The translations under genes were made by a program, and so were the position numbers. The notes beneath the pieces are model-generated. The model was not told where the DNA came from. It worked only from the letters and a program-made list of their open reading frames with translations, and did not search any database. Of a stretch of DNA of 64,000 bases, positions 1 to 12,007 are shown one piece after another (the stretch's first letter is position 1; the number at the start of each line of letters is the position of its first letter). The DNA is from Achatina immaculata (lineage: Eukaryota > Mollusca > Gastropoda > Stylommatophora > Achatinidae): assembly GCA_009760885.1 (NCBI GenBank), contig CM019702.1, positions 53,481,282 through 53,545,281 of the forward strand, written 5' to 3'.

Positions 1-211
1 GTGTGTGTTTCTATGGTGTTCTGTATTGTTCTTACTGTGTTTACGGTGGTTGCAACTGTTCTGCATTCATCTAAATTGTGTTGTTCTGTTTCTAGTGTGT
101 TTCTCCTGCATAGGCAACATCGTGCCATGTTTCTGTGTATTTGTGTGTGTGTCGTGGGTGTTATATTGTATACGAGGCTGAATGTAATTAAAACTTTTAT
201 GTTATTCTTAT

Positions 212-433
212 TAAGTATACTAATGTTGATAGAATCCTTAAAATCCTGGTTAATGAAACAGATGATATTGACGACATTTGTCACAATACCAAAGATCCCG
301 ATTAACTGACACAGGACTCCGTAGACAATCCAAGTGAAAATTAGCATTGCTTCATCACACTTATTTTCTGGTGCTGATGTTCTGATTTCTCCACTGACTG
401 GAGGATAAATATTGGCTCAGTTTTTATCTCCAT
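212..433 (-). pseudogene. GPCR exon 1 relic (copy D)
   Basis: Homologue of the first coding exon of receptors A-C. It encodes an N-terminus starting MEIKTEP and a recognisable TM1 (TWIVYGVLCQ, GIFGIVTNVVNIICF, QDFKDSINIS). Two lesions are visible. A deletion of about 16 bp near 356-361 removes the DDSGIS part of the N-terminus and shifts the frame. The 5' splice site, GGTAAG in the paralogues, reads AATAAG here, so the GT donor is lost. Exons 2 and 3 would lie to the left of the window. Paralogy is certain; the pseudogene call assumes correct sequence. Confidence 0.8.
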
Positions 434-996
434 CACTGATTCCGTTATGTTAAAAATGAATCATACATGATATTAGTTCTAGACAGTTCAAAATATCAGT
501 ATTACCTCTACAGCATTTTTTGCGCGGCATTACATAAAAAAAGAAAGAACAATTCTTCTGTTTTTAACTAATTCTACTTACATACTTCAGAAACGTAAAC
601 AATTCATCCGCAGAGACAAGTTTATCTTGTACTGAATATATTACCTAGAAAGTGTGGAAATATATAACGTTATATTACGCCTTATAAATTTCGTTTTGAT
701 CTTAGTTTTTTAATAAAATAAATGTTAAACGAATACATTTTCCTCAATATTTATTTGTTAGTAATAATTAAACGATGAAATTGTTGCTTAATTAACAAAA
801 CTTATGAGAATAACGTAGTGCTTATAGGAAAAGTATTTCATCAGTTTTAAACGGCTGGACTAGTTTAACTTTCTCCCCTACTCTACAAGATCATATATTG
901 CATAAACTACTCTAATAATTATCCTTCAGTCTGCGACTTTACAGTAGTTATGTTTGGATTTATATTCATTGTGGTAGTATAAAATGTAGTGTATCT
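434..996. other. non-coding receptor-block flank
   Basis: AT-rich sequence upstream of exon 1. It aligns by eye with the same position next to gene A (20324-20666 plus 21650-21930), gene B (33153-33590) and gene C (53768-54410). Shared landmarks include the TTAGTAATA and TCTCCAGAATCTACTCT-like stretches. The promoter of each receptor may lie here, but I see no convincing TATA box or start site. No gene seen. Confidence 0.5.
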
Positions 997-2594
997 CTAA
1001 GGAAGTGTCGTTAAATGAACAGTGCAGACAGATAGAGGACTCTCATAATAAAGACAGCAAAAACATGCATACATGAATTAGTGAACTCACAGGCAGGAAG
1101 ACAAAATATATCACAGAATGCCTGAAATCAAAAGAAGGTAAAATGTTAATGGGAAAAGAAGACATTGTGGACAGGTGGACAGAGTTCATCGGTGAGATAT
1201 ATGGAGGAGAAAGACCAGAATTAACACCAGATACTGAAAATTGTGATGGATCGCCAGTACTTGAAGATGAAATCATAGATGCCATCAAACCCATGAAGAA
1301 AGTAAAAGCAACTGGGCCTGATAATAAGAAATAATAGAAGAAATAGAGGCGCTAAAGGAGATATGAATAAAGATAATAACCAAGTTACTGAATAACAGTT
1401 ACAACGGTGGTTACATGCCCAGTGACCTGCTTAAATCCACGTTTATATTACTACCAAAGAAACCAGATGCAAAAGGAATGGAGGGACCACCGGAATATCA
1501 GCCTCTCATGTCACATAACGAAGCTACTTCTGAGAATTATTATGAGAAGAACAAGGAAAAAGATAAAAATAGAAACAGCAGATGAAGAGTTTGGTTGTGT
1601 TGAAGAAAAGGGAACACTCAATGCCATTAAAGCTTTACGAAAACTAACAGAAAGAGCTTTAGAAGTACAGAAAGATCTCTACTTATGCTTCATTGATTAC
1701 ACCAAGGCATTCGACACGGTGAAATATGATGAAATTATTAAAATGCTTGAAGATATCAGTATAGATGGCAAAGACCTGAGGAATGTAAAAAGATCTATAC
1801 TGACACCAAGAAGCAGGAATTCGAGATGAAAATAGAACTGGAAAATATCATCCTATAAAATAAGGGTTGCGACAGGGATGTATACTATCTCAAGACCATT
1901 TATTCTCTTTACAGCGAGAATATTCTAAGAACGATCATCGCAGAACCAGGCATAAAAATTGGAGAATACAATATTAGCAACCTTCGTCCACGGAACTATT
2001 CTAAAGCAGGTGCAGGAATTCAAATACATTGGAGCAGTAATAACTTCAGATGGGAAATGCAGAACAGAAATTAAGAACATAATACGCCAAGCAAAGACTG
2101 CATTTCAGAGAATGAGAAACATTACTCAACCCATAATTATCAATGAATGTTATAAAACGGGTCCTAAAATGCTGTATTGAACCTATCATGTTATATGGAA
2201 GTGAATCATCGACAATAGGCAGGTATGAACAAAAATCATTGGAAACAGCATAAATGTGGTTTATTAGAAGAATGTTGCGAAGCCTCTGGACTGCAAAAAT
2301 AACTAATGAAAACCTGGAAAGTTAAACAATCTCGTAAAAAAAAAATAAGAGAGAGATATTGTATTTTCATAGCACGTGTAATGAGATAAGGGCGGCATTG
2401 AAAATATTATAAAAACATGAATAATAGAAGGAAGAAGATCCAGAGAAACACAGAGAGAAATGATATTGAACAATCTGGCGGGATGGTGTGAGAGGAGATC
2501 GCCAACTGAGCTGATGGCCTGCATGAAGGATATTGTACAATGGAGAAGCATAATAGCCAACGCCAGTCGGCACGACACCTGATGAGGATGATGA
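997..2594 (+). mobile_element. LINE-B copy 1: degraded, 5'-truncated RTE-like non-LTR element
   Basis: Broken reading frames encode pieces of a reverse transcriptase: a pre-RT segment (GEIYGGERPEL, 1143-1334), the RT block with LCFIDYTKAFDTVK (about 1550-1830), an IGAVITSDGKCRTEI segment, and a C-terminus (WCERRSPTEL) ending near 2583. The YADD region is scrambled and several frameshifts and stops are present, so the copy is dead. The 3' end is a short ATG-type tandem. A 7-bp target duplication TGTATCT (990-996 and 2595-2601) bounds it. The other blocks lack this insertion. The RTE-like label rests on resemblance to endonuclease-RT proteins of that type. Confidence 0.85.
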
Positions 2595-2601
2595 TGTATC
2601 T

Positions 2602-3114
2602 GTATAGCATGGCCATTCTTATGTGAACTTTTTTGTTTCAGTTTCAGCTGATATTCATCCATCCACGTCTTCTTTACCCCTGTCTGGGGAGTATGTCAGC
2701 GACAATGGCTCTTCTTGTACTTTTATCCTGGGCTGCTCCTTCTATCAGTCTGCAGGTGTAGTCCAACCTTCTGATCTCTGACTTCTTCTCCAGGTGTTTC
2801 TAGGCCTTCAGTGTTTCCTCTTACCCTGGTGGCTAGAAATGTTCTGTCTCAAACTTCGCTGAAATTCTCCTGTTAAATGTGCATGATATTGTTAACCGCG
2901 TCACCACAACAAACTGGTCTTATCTGTCACTTTCAGAAGCCCTGACATGCCTGAGGACTACTACCAAAGTCAGTCTAAAAAAGCTTTACGCGCAATACGC
3001 ATAGAGTCTGCATTCGTCTTATAAATTAACCATGCAACGGCCTGCAATTCTATGAACAGTGTTTACTTTCTTGAAAGCTCTTATATAGTCCTTATTTAAA
3101 TATTAAGGTGTTGG

Positions 3115-3150
<36 letters not shown>

Positions 3151-4382
3151 CAGTGTCTTCTTAACACAATCTTAGTATATCTTCTGTTTTTACTAAAAAT
3201 AAAGTATATATAGACTGACGAGAAAGAAATTAAATATTTTCTGCAAACAAAACTTGATAAAACCGTGTAATTTGTGTCACTGAAGGAAATATCGTAACTT
3301 GCCAATACTGAATTGTCAAAATAATAACCGCATTCTGTTTCAAAATTACCCTTACATTTTAATTGTTTAACATGTTACTACAGTACGATGCCCACACTTT
3401 CTAATCTGGGGTAATGTTGGTCTATTCTAGTTAAATGTAGATGAACTTTTAAAAAAATAACAGATTCAGAAATGTGAAATTTTCTTTCGATAAAATAAAT
3501 CGAAAATATAGTACTGAATACACAGTATTTAAATAATGCCATCGACGAATTATTAGTCACTTTACCTTTAACCTTTCTAAACTTCCCCAGCGTTCTTTTA
3601 TCGGCTTTAAATTACAAGTTAGCTTGTCAGCTCTAAGGTAATGCATTAAAATTGCTTTTCTTTATATTCCGGTAGCGCCGATAAGCTTCATTCAAGACAA
3701 CAGCTCACGCAAAAGTATATCATAAGACAAAGCAGCACACTTTGTTTTAAATTTTATTTATGAGAGAACATTTTTCACGAACGTATATCTAAGGTTAAAC
3801 AATTCAGCAATCACCTTAATCAAGAACTTGCATTTCAATGCATCAAACTCATGATTATATTTAACGGAGGTGAAATTGTTTTCGTGGGCTCGATGATTAT
3901 TTTACAGAGAGAAAGGAAATACAACTGAATGAACGCGCAGAATCCAATATCATAGAAGAAAGACGTCCATTTCTGTAAAATCTAACAATATTTCGTATTC
4001 TCTCTAATTATGTCTGGCTAATAATATCAGTTCCTTACTAGAAACTTGACAATGTGCGGTCAGAATGTCATTTGCCCGCAACATTGAAACTATTAACTCT
4101 GTATATGATAATTCATGAATAAAAAAAACAAAACTCGTCATCCGGTTATATAGGAATATTTTCTCCTAATGTTGTTTCCTCGGCTGTTCAGACTACAAGG
4201 TGTTTACATTTCTAATAGTTTTAACTATTTGCCTGAAATGTTCCTGAGCTAATAAGCATATAGAGATTCTAGATTACAATAGTTCACGTGCCGTGACCAT
4301 TTTCCCGGCCAGACGAGAAGTGTCAGGGAATTTTGGAAGGTGAGGAATGAAGGTGATTTTAATATGGTACTTATTCATAACC
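2602..4382. other. receptor-block flank, non-coding
   Basis: Duplicated flanking DNA starting with a CACCTGATATTCATCCATCC-type landmark. It is shared with about 21930-24700, 33560-35300 and 54390-57290. It contains a (TA)n microsatellite at 3116-3148. No open frame of interest is conserved between copies, so I read it as non-coding. Confidence 0.6.
3116..3148. repeat. (TA)n microsatellite
   Basis: About 16 uninterrupted TA units. TA arrays of differing length recur in the other blocks (22565-22585, 23530-23560), so this is a length-variable site within the duplicated flank. Confidence 0.9.
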
Positions 4383-4679
4383 AGGCAGCCTGGATAGCCG
4401 ACTGGTTAGGCGCTCGGTTTACTAATCCGGTGGTACCGGGTTCAATTCCAGCAATGGGATTTTTTTTCTTCTACACACCAAAAAGGCCCATGGGTTCACC
4501 TAGCCTCTAAAAATGGGTACCAGACATACCTGGGAAGGCAAAGCGGTTATGCGTGATAATGACCACATCACACTTTCATGTGCTGAAGGTCATGGTAACA
4601 ACGGGCCTAACACCGTATTCCGCAATATACTGTAATAGCATGGCAACGGGAATTTTAACTTCGCCTTTATCTGTTACGG
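4383..4679 (+). mobile_element. tRNA-derived SINE
   Basis: The head looks like a tRNA gene: an A-box-like TAGCCGACTGG (4396-4406) and a B-box-like GGTTCAATTCC (4439-4449), the internal promoter of RNA polymerase III. The body (TGGGTACCAGACAT and on) is not tRNA-like. Direct repeats ATTCATAACC (4373-4382) and ATTCAGAACC (4680-4689), one mismatch, flank it, and paralogous blocks read straight through here. This supports a SINE insertion rather than a functional tRNA gene. Confidence 0.8.
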
Positions 4680-4689
4680 ATTCAGAACC

Positions 4690-6035
4690 CACACTCTTAC
4701 CTTTAGGTTTTGTGTCAATGGCAATCTATTTTAAGAGTACCCATAGAAATAGTTTAGCAGCAACTTCGAACTTCAGATAGCAGGTCTACACCTATCAAAC
4801 ACTTGAACAGACGAATGACATATCAATTTCTTTCAGTTGTCTCCATCCAGTAAGAGTTTTCTTCTTAATCTGCAGTGGAAGCTTGCTGTTGATGCTGACG
4901 TAACAAAGCAACATAAGCTCATGATTGTTTAACGTAATTGTTTAAAGCTGATATGTTTAATGTTGTGGTTACTGGCATAAATCAAAATTGATTTTTTAAT
5001 ATAAATGTTGTAGCATCATTAACTCCCACTCGCTGGTGTAATTCTTATATTGGAGAGGGAGAGTGGGAACTAATCACATCAAAGCTGACCATGACCTCCC
5101 CGTTAATCATCTCAGCCAGACTAAGCGCAGATAAAGAATTTCTAATGCCTCAATGGCGAGGATGTTTTGAAAAAAAAATTTAGATCTTTAATTGTTTTAT
5201 AATTGTGCTTCAACATGGACTGCACAAATGATTTGATCGCAGTCTCTGGAAGAACAAACAAGAACCACGTCGCTGTACATGGAAAGAAATCAGTGTTTTT
5301 GTGACACAAGTGTACTTTGAATTCTGAATACGCGTCAAGATTTATTTATGTTCTGTCCATTTATGGCATCAGATAACCCTGTGTCGGAAGTGTGGGAATT
5401 GTGGGAGGTTTGGGAAGTGTGGGAAGTGTGGGAAGTATCGGAAGTGTGGGAAGTGACCTTTTCATTAGCGGAAAGAAGCACTATTGAAATCCAGAGATTT
5501 GTCTAACAATGAGCAGTAGTGTTCCGAGAAAGATAAATCACTGTGAGTAGGAGAAAAGAACTATGAGAAGGATGTGGGGAGCGGCATTATATGGAATAGT
5601 GTGTCTGCTGTTCTAGGGAAAGCAAGTATGGGCCCCCAGACGAAATAAGAAAGAGCTGAGTTCAGGTTTTACACAAGTCTATGAAATTAAGACTATTCTT
5701 GTATTGTGTTTTCTACTGAAAGAAATATCTGCATGTTATTCCCTTTTTGTTTTGACAGATTTTCAAACATACAAATAATACAGTCCAGTGCAGCAAATAA
5801 AGGATCTTATAGAATGTTTACCTTTGCTGGGCAAAAAAATACAATAATTTCAGTATTACGCGCTGCATTCAACAGGATGGTGTCTCAAGAACCTTCTATT
5901 GGTATATTAGTGGTATGCACATTGTATAAATCATTACATATCTGTTTCTTCGTGACTTTCTGCTCATATGAATTCAACGTCATAATTCATTGTATATCCA
6001 TGTTCTAATTTATTGCATGGCATACTTATATACCA
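4690..6035. other. receptor-block flank, non-coding
   Basis: Continuation of the duplicated flank, alignable with about 24700-25900 and 35230-36560. It contains a short 10-bp tandem repeat (5380-5457). A 100-codon open frame at 5706-6008 is not conserved in the paralogues and has no recognisable motif. Confidence 0.5.
5380..5457 (+). repeat. 10-bp tandem repeat (GGGAAGTGTG)n
   Basis: About seven imperfect copies of GGGAAGTGTG. The equivalent positions near 25440 and 36000 carry only one or two units, so this is a local expansion. Confidence 0.8.
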
Positions 6036-6305
6036 GTCCTCCTTGGCTGGATCCCTAAGACGCATTTCAAAAAGTGCTGTGGCAACTGGAATATCATGGG
6101 TTCAATCCCGGGACCGAAAAAAAAAAGAAATACAACTCACAAGACCTCTGGGAGTCATGACAAAGAGGGGCCCACCTCCCTTAGAGTGTCAGGAGTTTAA
6201 AAGGCCGAAACACTTGTCTGAGGGGGGGGGGTACTTCCTCTGATGAACTGAAGGAGTTGTGTTGTTGTTCCGCTCTCTACGGTAGAGAGTTTCCTGCATA
6301 AATGT
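6036..6305 (+). mobile_element. second tRNA-derived SINE-like insertion
   Basis: A B-box-like GGGTTCAATCCC (6098-6109) follows a tRNA-like head starting near GGCTGGATCCC, then an A-run, a conserved-looking body (AGTGTCAGGAG, AAAAGGCCGAAAC) and a G-run at 6222-6231. The block near 36545-36590 continues without this segment, which marks it as an insertion. Ends are approximate and no clean target duplication was found. It differs in body sequence from the SINE at 4383-4679. Confidence 0.55.
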
Positions 6306-6584
6306 ATTCTGTCTAAATACGGTATATGTATTGCAAATCTACTTCCTTTTAGGAAATAGTGGATCTAATATGCATTGTGTGGACGTTTTAGTTCCTCGTC
6401 ACGTGCTCTTCGATTTACGACTGAATTTGCGACATTAAGAGAAGAAATATCGTAAGTGGAAATTGCGTCATATAACCAGTGTGCCGAACACCATATGAAT
6501 ATAAAATTAGAACATAATGATTAGATGACGTTCCTTTGATAATGATATCGAGATAACACAAGAATTGAGTGAGCGTGTTGAAGA

Positions 6585-7345
6585 AGTTTCCTATTAGTAA
6601 ATCGGTTCTTGTTGTATGCCTGTACTACTTGGTCAAATATAATTCCTATAGTTTCCCTATATTTACTGCTCAAGTGTTAGTAAAGACAAATATTAGTTGA
6701 TGAATTTTACAGTCTGTAAAATGTAGAAATTCTTACAAGTAGTAATTCAGTCATTAGATATGTACCAACAATAGCGAACAAGATCGCTACAGAAAATAAG
6801 GCAAAATATGGCAAAACAAGCAATAATACAAATAAAATTCGTCACAATCAACGAGGTCAATTTCTTGTTACCAGTGAAAACTCCACCAGACTGTGCGTGA
6901 GTTTTGAACTTCATTTACCGTTCTGCTTGTTTATGTAGCTTAATTTCTTGTATCGCAGTACAGATAATTTTAATTACATGTCCCATGAGTGGAATGATGA
7001 ATTTTATAATTAAAGAAATCTTTTCAAACTTGTCTGCATAATCCGCGATAACACGATCAAAGTTATCTTTATTACTGAGGGGAGAAAATTTCATTACAGT
7101 CTGTCGATGGCATACACAGGGAATACACTAAACTGGGAAATGATGTAGAGAAGACGAAAATGTTACTAGTTTTTATTAGTGATACACAGCTTTTAATTTG
7201 TGGAAAAATTACCCATAATAAAACAAAAGCAAAATATAGCTTTATCATGTTGAACACATATATAACTTTCTGAGAAGCAAATGGTATCATTGTTAAGACA
7301 CCGGGACTAAAATAATAAGAGTAATTATAATTATTCATTAAACTT
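6585..7345 (-). pseudogene. GPCR exon 3 relic (copy F)
   Basis: Minus-strand relic of the TM4-TM7 exon. Around 6960-7085 one frame still reads like the paralogues (MKFSPLSNKD, then a TM5-like segment). About 6600-6780 matches the TM7 and tail part at the nucleotide level. Multiple frameshifts and stops separate the pieces. It is much more decayed than A-C and is closest to copy G at 13238-13930. Confidence 0.65.
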
Positions 7346-8099
7346 TTCGATGCTCTATACTTCTCGAGAGGCGATCCCCGCTGTGATGTATACGTCGCGA
7401 AGCCAGTGCTGAATACTTTTTCCCTGTCTCAAACACTAAGACCCATCGGCCGTGCTGACAATTATTATTATTTTTTTTATCAGAAGAAATTATAATCATG
7501 TTGTAACTCTTGGATTCTTCTACTCTCGTCTCATTTAAGTCACATAATATAGCTCATGATGCATTCATTTTTTTCTTACGCACTGTTATATAGAATCAAG
7601 CACAAGGACAGAAAAATAAATGTTTAAGATCACCGCTTCTGTTTAACCAAGCACGTGCTACGCTAGTCGTTACATTTATTAAGTCCACTCGAGAAACTGG
7701 ATGTTTGTGAAAATAAAGGACGTGATTACGGCACAAATCAGTGACTGATGATCTGCTGTTTCCCCCTGTCTCTAACTTCGGGTATAATCTATCTCAGTCG
7801 TTCCAAATTAGCAAACGTTCACAGAATCCCTGCTGGTTCAAAATCCAGGCCACGGGCTCCCATATTTCGGAAAAATTTCATATCTGTATGGTAGCTTGTC
7901 CTTAGCAACGACTTAAGAAAACAATTAAACATGTCTTGTGCAACTAACTGTTAATGATTTAAAGTTAGATTCGATCCACGGTTCCATAATGGTACCTACA
8001 TCAAGATTTAACAATGGCTGACAGAGCAGCATATTTTACCCACACATTCTTCTGATAACAGCTCTGAAATTCCTCATTATCTTTCCTGTATGGCAGATA
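7346..8099. other. flank shared with relic G; no gene
   Basis: Aligns with 13950-14540: GTTGTAACTCTTG, then a GCTGTTTCCCCCT segment followed by TCTAACTTCGG. Around 7990-8095 it also resembles sequences downstream of genes A and B (16800-16880, 27820-27890). No coding potential seen. Confidence 0.5.
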
Positions 8100-10140
8100 G
8101 ACAGGAGTGGACATTGATACATGGACAGTCGTTGGATGTTCTCTTTATGTGTGGTGTATGATCAAGGACATTTTAGCTTTAGTTATATTTGGAATAGACA
8201 TTTTAGGACATTCTTCTCTAGTACATTTGTTGGACTTTATTGAACAGTTTTGGTGTTGTGTATATCACAAAATTGTGTTATTTTGGCAGTAAATCTTTTT
8301 TTTGTTTTTGGACATACAACTAGTGATAGATGTTATTGATTAGGAAAGTTGTTATTCTGAGAATTTCTTACAGGTAACAGACCCGATGATGACTGAAATG
8401 AGACTATAACACTGAGACCAGGTATCCTGTGTTCCATAAAAGTAAAATGGGTACCTGTTTGTTTTGCTATGAGACAATTGTCTCTCCCAGAGATGTCCTG
8501 TTCTGGTGGTTATATTGTTCGGAGTGAAAAGCCCACCAGTTAGTGCTTTACAGGACAGTTGTATGTCTTTACCGTTAGAACAAGCTTAATGCTTACTGAT
8601 GGGTAGTTACAGAATTAGACGTTACATAACTCGGATTGAAGTAAGATGGAGGTTTGCAACATATATATGTGCTTCCTCTTGATGTTTACCTCGCCCGACA
8701 CATGTAGAGCTTACATGGGGTCACGACTATGGTATGTTTATCGCAGGGGTCTTGTATTAGACCTAGATTATTCCATTTTGGGCCCGTGCATCTGGTACGT
8801 GGCATATAGTCCTTTGGGAGGACTTATTGTAAGGCGGAATGCCTTTTACTCATTTTCCTGTTATGTCCATGTTGCGGATAGTCTCATGTGACAAATATAG
8901 GTTGGATTGTTATGATACCCTTATGCATATACCCTATTCTGCTCATGTTGCGAGTAGGCACATGTGACAGATATAGGATGGTTTGATATGGAGATTGCAT
9001 ATGTTATACTCTACTACTCATAGCGTTGGATATACACGTGGGAGTAGGTAGTTATTTGAATATTGTATAAAGACAGCAGTTAAGCTAATGTCTATAAAGA
9101 GATGTTGGATAAATGATAGAAAGGTGAGAGAAACATTCTGTGATTGAGTATGCAGTGTGCTTTGTTAATACATAGGCGGTTGCTCTTGATGAGAATGTCG
9201 GAATATTCCGCATACCGGAGTTATATTACTGGATTTGGAAAAAAAAATTATATATGGGTTGAACTGTTGAGTTCCTTATACCCGACCGGTTTCAAAACAG
9301 ATTGGTACATCTTGTGGGTTGAATTAAGGTTGTGTAGGATAGTGATTAATTTGATTGATTCTCTTTCGTGAGAGTTTTCTGTAAAAGTTAGTAATTTTTG
9401 TTTGGAGATATTTGATGGCCAAATATCTACTTTTAGGGGGTGGGGAGATATTCTGTAACAGAATAGCAATTCTGTACAGAGTGTATTGTGTATAGCCCTG
9501 TAGTTGTGGTCTGGGAGACCACAACTCATGAACGTGTGCCAAGCACGTGGTTCGAGAACATGCGAAGTCACGTGGTTGAGTTGAGCGGGAGGTATGCATG
9601 GGCTGAGAAAGTTAGTCTTGTTGTGTGATTGACTCTAGAATGTGGTAGAGAGAGCCTTACTTGTTTGTTGTAGACAACAGTAGTTTTGATGTAGATGGAA
9701 TCTCGTTTTAGGAAAGAGTTTCTAGCAGTGGCAATTTGTTGGTAGTTAGTTGGAGGATTTAGTTATTCTTGTGATGGCTGAGGTTTTGGGTGGAATGTTG
9801 TAAGTATGATTTTATATGTATGGACATTGTAAGGTTTTTGCCCATATGGCGTAGAGTTCGTTCACGCCGGGCATTTGTTACTGTGAATTTTGTTCAGCCT
9901 GATGGCTACATTTCCATCATCATGATTTCACCCCTCATTTTGTACATTAATAAATGTGTGTTGTCTGATGATATATTACACCAATTGGCTTTGTTGGAAT
10001 TCTCATTGTTGACCAGTTTGTTTGGTTGGAAGACTGCCTAGTTACATTAAGCTGTTGTATTTGTATATATGTTGTGGAGTTAGAAGCCTGGGTGTCTTGT
10101 TGTATTTTCTCAGTGTATAATTCAGAAAATTAGGTGATTG
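8100..10140. other. G/T-rich unclassified segment, probable insertion
   Basis: About 2 kb with a marked excess of G and T on the + strand, unlike its AT-rich neighbours. Open frames of 60-107 codons occur on both strands but have no recognisable motif. It includes a perfect short hairpin (9502-9526) and diverged internal repetition (ATGTTGCGGATAG and ATGTTGCGAGTAG near 8870 and 8945). The first 180 bases of the window look similar in composition. It may be a non-coding repeat or a transcribed non-coding unit. Confidence 0.35.
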
Positions 10141-10302
10141 TTAGAACACCAACAACAAGAAAGAAATATATAAGTTCAAACTGTACTCCACAAGTAGTTA
10201 ATGATCAATCAGTAGAAAACCATTTTAGTTGACGCCAGGTAGAGTGAAAACTGCTTCAGTGGTGCCTTAAAAGGTATAAATAGTCATTTTTCGATTACAA
10301 GA

Positions 10303-10416
10303 TGTTTAAGAATGAATCACGTCATCAGTGCTTCATGCAAGGTCAGCTCCTCTCTCACTTTGGAACATTATAGTAAGCATAAAAGAAATAAGAAACGGCT
10401 TCAATTACAGATGTAT
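10303..10416 (+). repeat. diverged copy of a composite-repeat segment
   Basis: About 115 bp ending AAAAGAAATAAGAAACGGCT aligns with 45218-45331 and 58838-58951, which are almost identical to each other. This copy is older and is not followed by a 40-bp minisatellite. Confidence 0.7.
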
Positions 10417-11059
10417 TTTCTCTTTTTATGTGCAATTTAAGCAAATTTCCCCGTGTAAGATATGCTCATAAAATACACATTTTTCCCCTTCCCGAAAAAA
10501 AAATGTAAATGTAATCATGATTTTTAAAAATACCAAAAAATCGTACGTTTATTATTGTATTCCCTGCGGCGTGTTCTCATGTCATTTTTGTCCCTCGTTG
10601 TGATGAGTTTTAAGCTCAACTATGAGTCACTAAGCTCCTGTCAAGTAAAAAAAATATAACTGGATAGTATTTATGCTGAGGATGAAAAGGTGGCCTGTCC
10701 CTGTTACCGGCCTCTTTAGTGTGTAACATATTCAGCACATTTACGTCGTATTTAACATTATGTTAAAGAAAATAATAGCTCCAACACTGTAACTAGTCGG
10801 TATGGAAAGCATGTTCCATTTACACTTCTTTTTATAATCCCCCAGTGTACCATATATATTATATATATCTGTATATAGGATGTTTTTTAAATCTAACTAA
10901 ACATTCAATGTAAAAATGAAATAAATGCTGACTTTTATAAAGAATGGATCTGTATGCTCCAGGATCGCTGAAGTAAGTGCATAAACTTGAAGGGGACTAT
11001 GTTGAGAAATAACCCCAAGAAGTTGTCCACAAGTAATCCGTTGTACATTAAGCCAATAA

Positions 11060-11540
11060 CTTATCGATCACCTGTCGTATTTTTGGTAGGGAATCTAAAA
11101 AAAAAAATCTTTATCAGTTACATGCCAACATTATCTACTTGAACTTGTTTAGTGTTTATGGCTACATCATTGTTTACAGCCACATTCTTCTTTGACTTAT
11201 CACTCACATCACCCGTATTCTTCCTTTAGCGATATCTGTCACTTTGATCTGAACCAAAATGTGAAGAGGCAAGTTCCATGCTATAAGTAGCATTTGACAA
11301 CACGCTTATATGCTAGGATCAAGGCTGGCGAAAAATAGTTGGCGATCTCTCCGTTTAAAACGCGATAAAAGGCTGAGCCTGACTAACGGGCTAGAGATCG
11401 ACATCCAGGGACTGAAAAAATTAACGCCATAATCCACTCCCAAGCCGACACAACGATATGCCCTTGTAAGCGTCTCTTGAAAAAGCTTTATATCAGAGTC
11501 ATAGGATGTGCGCTTCGAAAAAGGTCCCCGTTGTCTGACA
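11060..11540. repeat. distal block module, copy 1
   Basis: Contains the GGCTGGCGAA / ATATGCTAG / TCCACTCCCAAGCCGACACA landmarks shared with 26150-26530 and 41655-41930. It appears to mark the far end of a receptor duplication block. Function unknown; no gene seen. Confidence 0.6.
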
Positions 11541-11756
11541 AACTGTTAAGATCATAGATAATGCGCACTGCCGTGTATGGCTTATTTAATTGAAGTCAGT
11601 GCACCAAGTGCAATGGCAATAGATCGCTCTGTCGCAATTTTCACGATAAAAGAAAAGAAAATAATGTTCAAGGGAATATAATTTACAGGAAGATATGGTT
11701 CATTATTAATCAGTGACATAGGGGGACCTCGATATGTTTTCAGAGTGCTGCATTTT

Positions 11757-11969
11757 CAGGAAGAAGTTTCCTATTAGTGTATCGCTTCTCATTTTATGCC
11801 TCTAAGGCTTGGCGAGATATAGGTCATATAGTTTCTCAGTATTTACTACTCATTTGAGTGCAAAGAAAAAATATTATTTTATGAGTTTTAAAGTCTTCAA
11901 ACTGTGGACATTCTGACAAGTAGTAATTCAGTCTTCAAGTATTCACCACCAACAGCGAGCTCTAATTCA
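11757..11969 (-). pseudogene. displaced GPCR exon 3 fragment (TM7/tail part)
   Basis: Matches the start of relic G at 13238-13414 (AGGAAGAAGTTTC..., then GCGAGATATA and TTTCTCAGTATTTACTACTC) with scattered differences. Together the two form a direct repeat of about 200 bp on either side of LINE-B copy 2. No open frame. Confidence 0.6.
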
Positions 11970-11970
11970 C

Positions 11971-12007
<37 letters not shown>
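11970..12007. repeat. (CAT)n 3' tail of LINE-B copy 2
   Basis: About 12 CAT units on + (ATG on the element strand), directly at the 3' end of the element. LINE-B copy 1 also ends in an ATG-type repeat, so this looks like the element's own tail rather than a chance microsatellite. Confidence 0.85.

Noticed and set aside
4391..4460. Functional tRNA gene
   Set aside because: A-box and B-box are present, but the acceptor arm does not pair well, a non-tRNA body follows, and direct repeats flank the unit. SINE is the better call.
9248..9599. Minus-strand open frames of 91-107 codons in the G/T-rich block
   Set aside because: Overlapping frames on both strands, no motif and a composition bias that lengthens chance frames.
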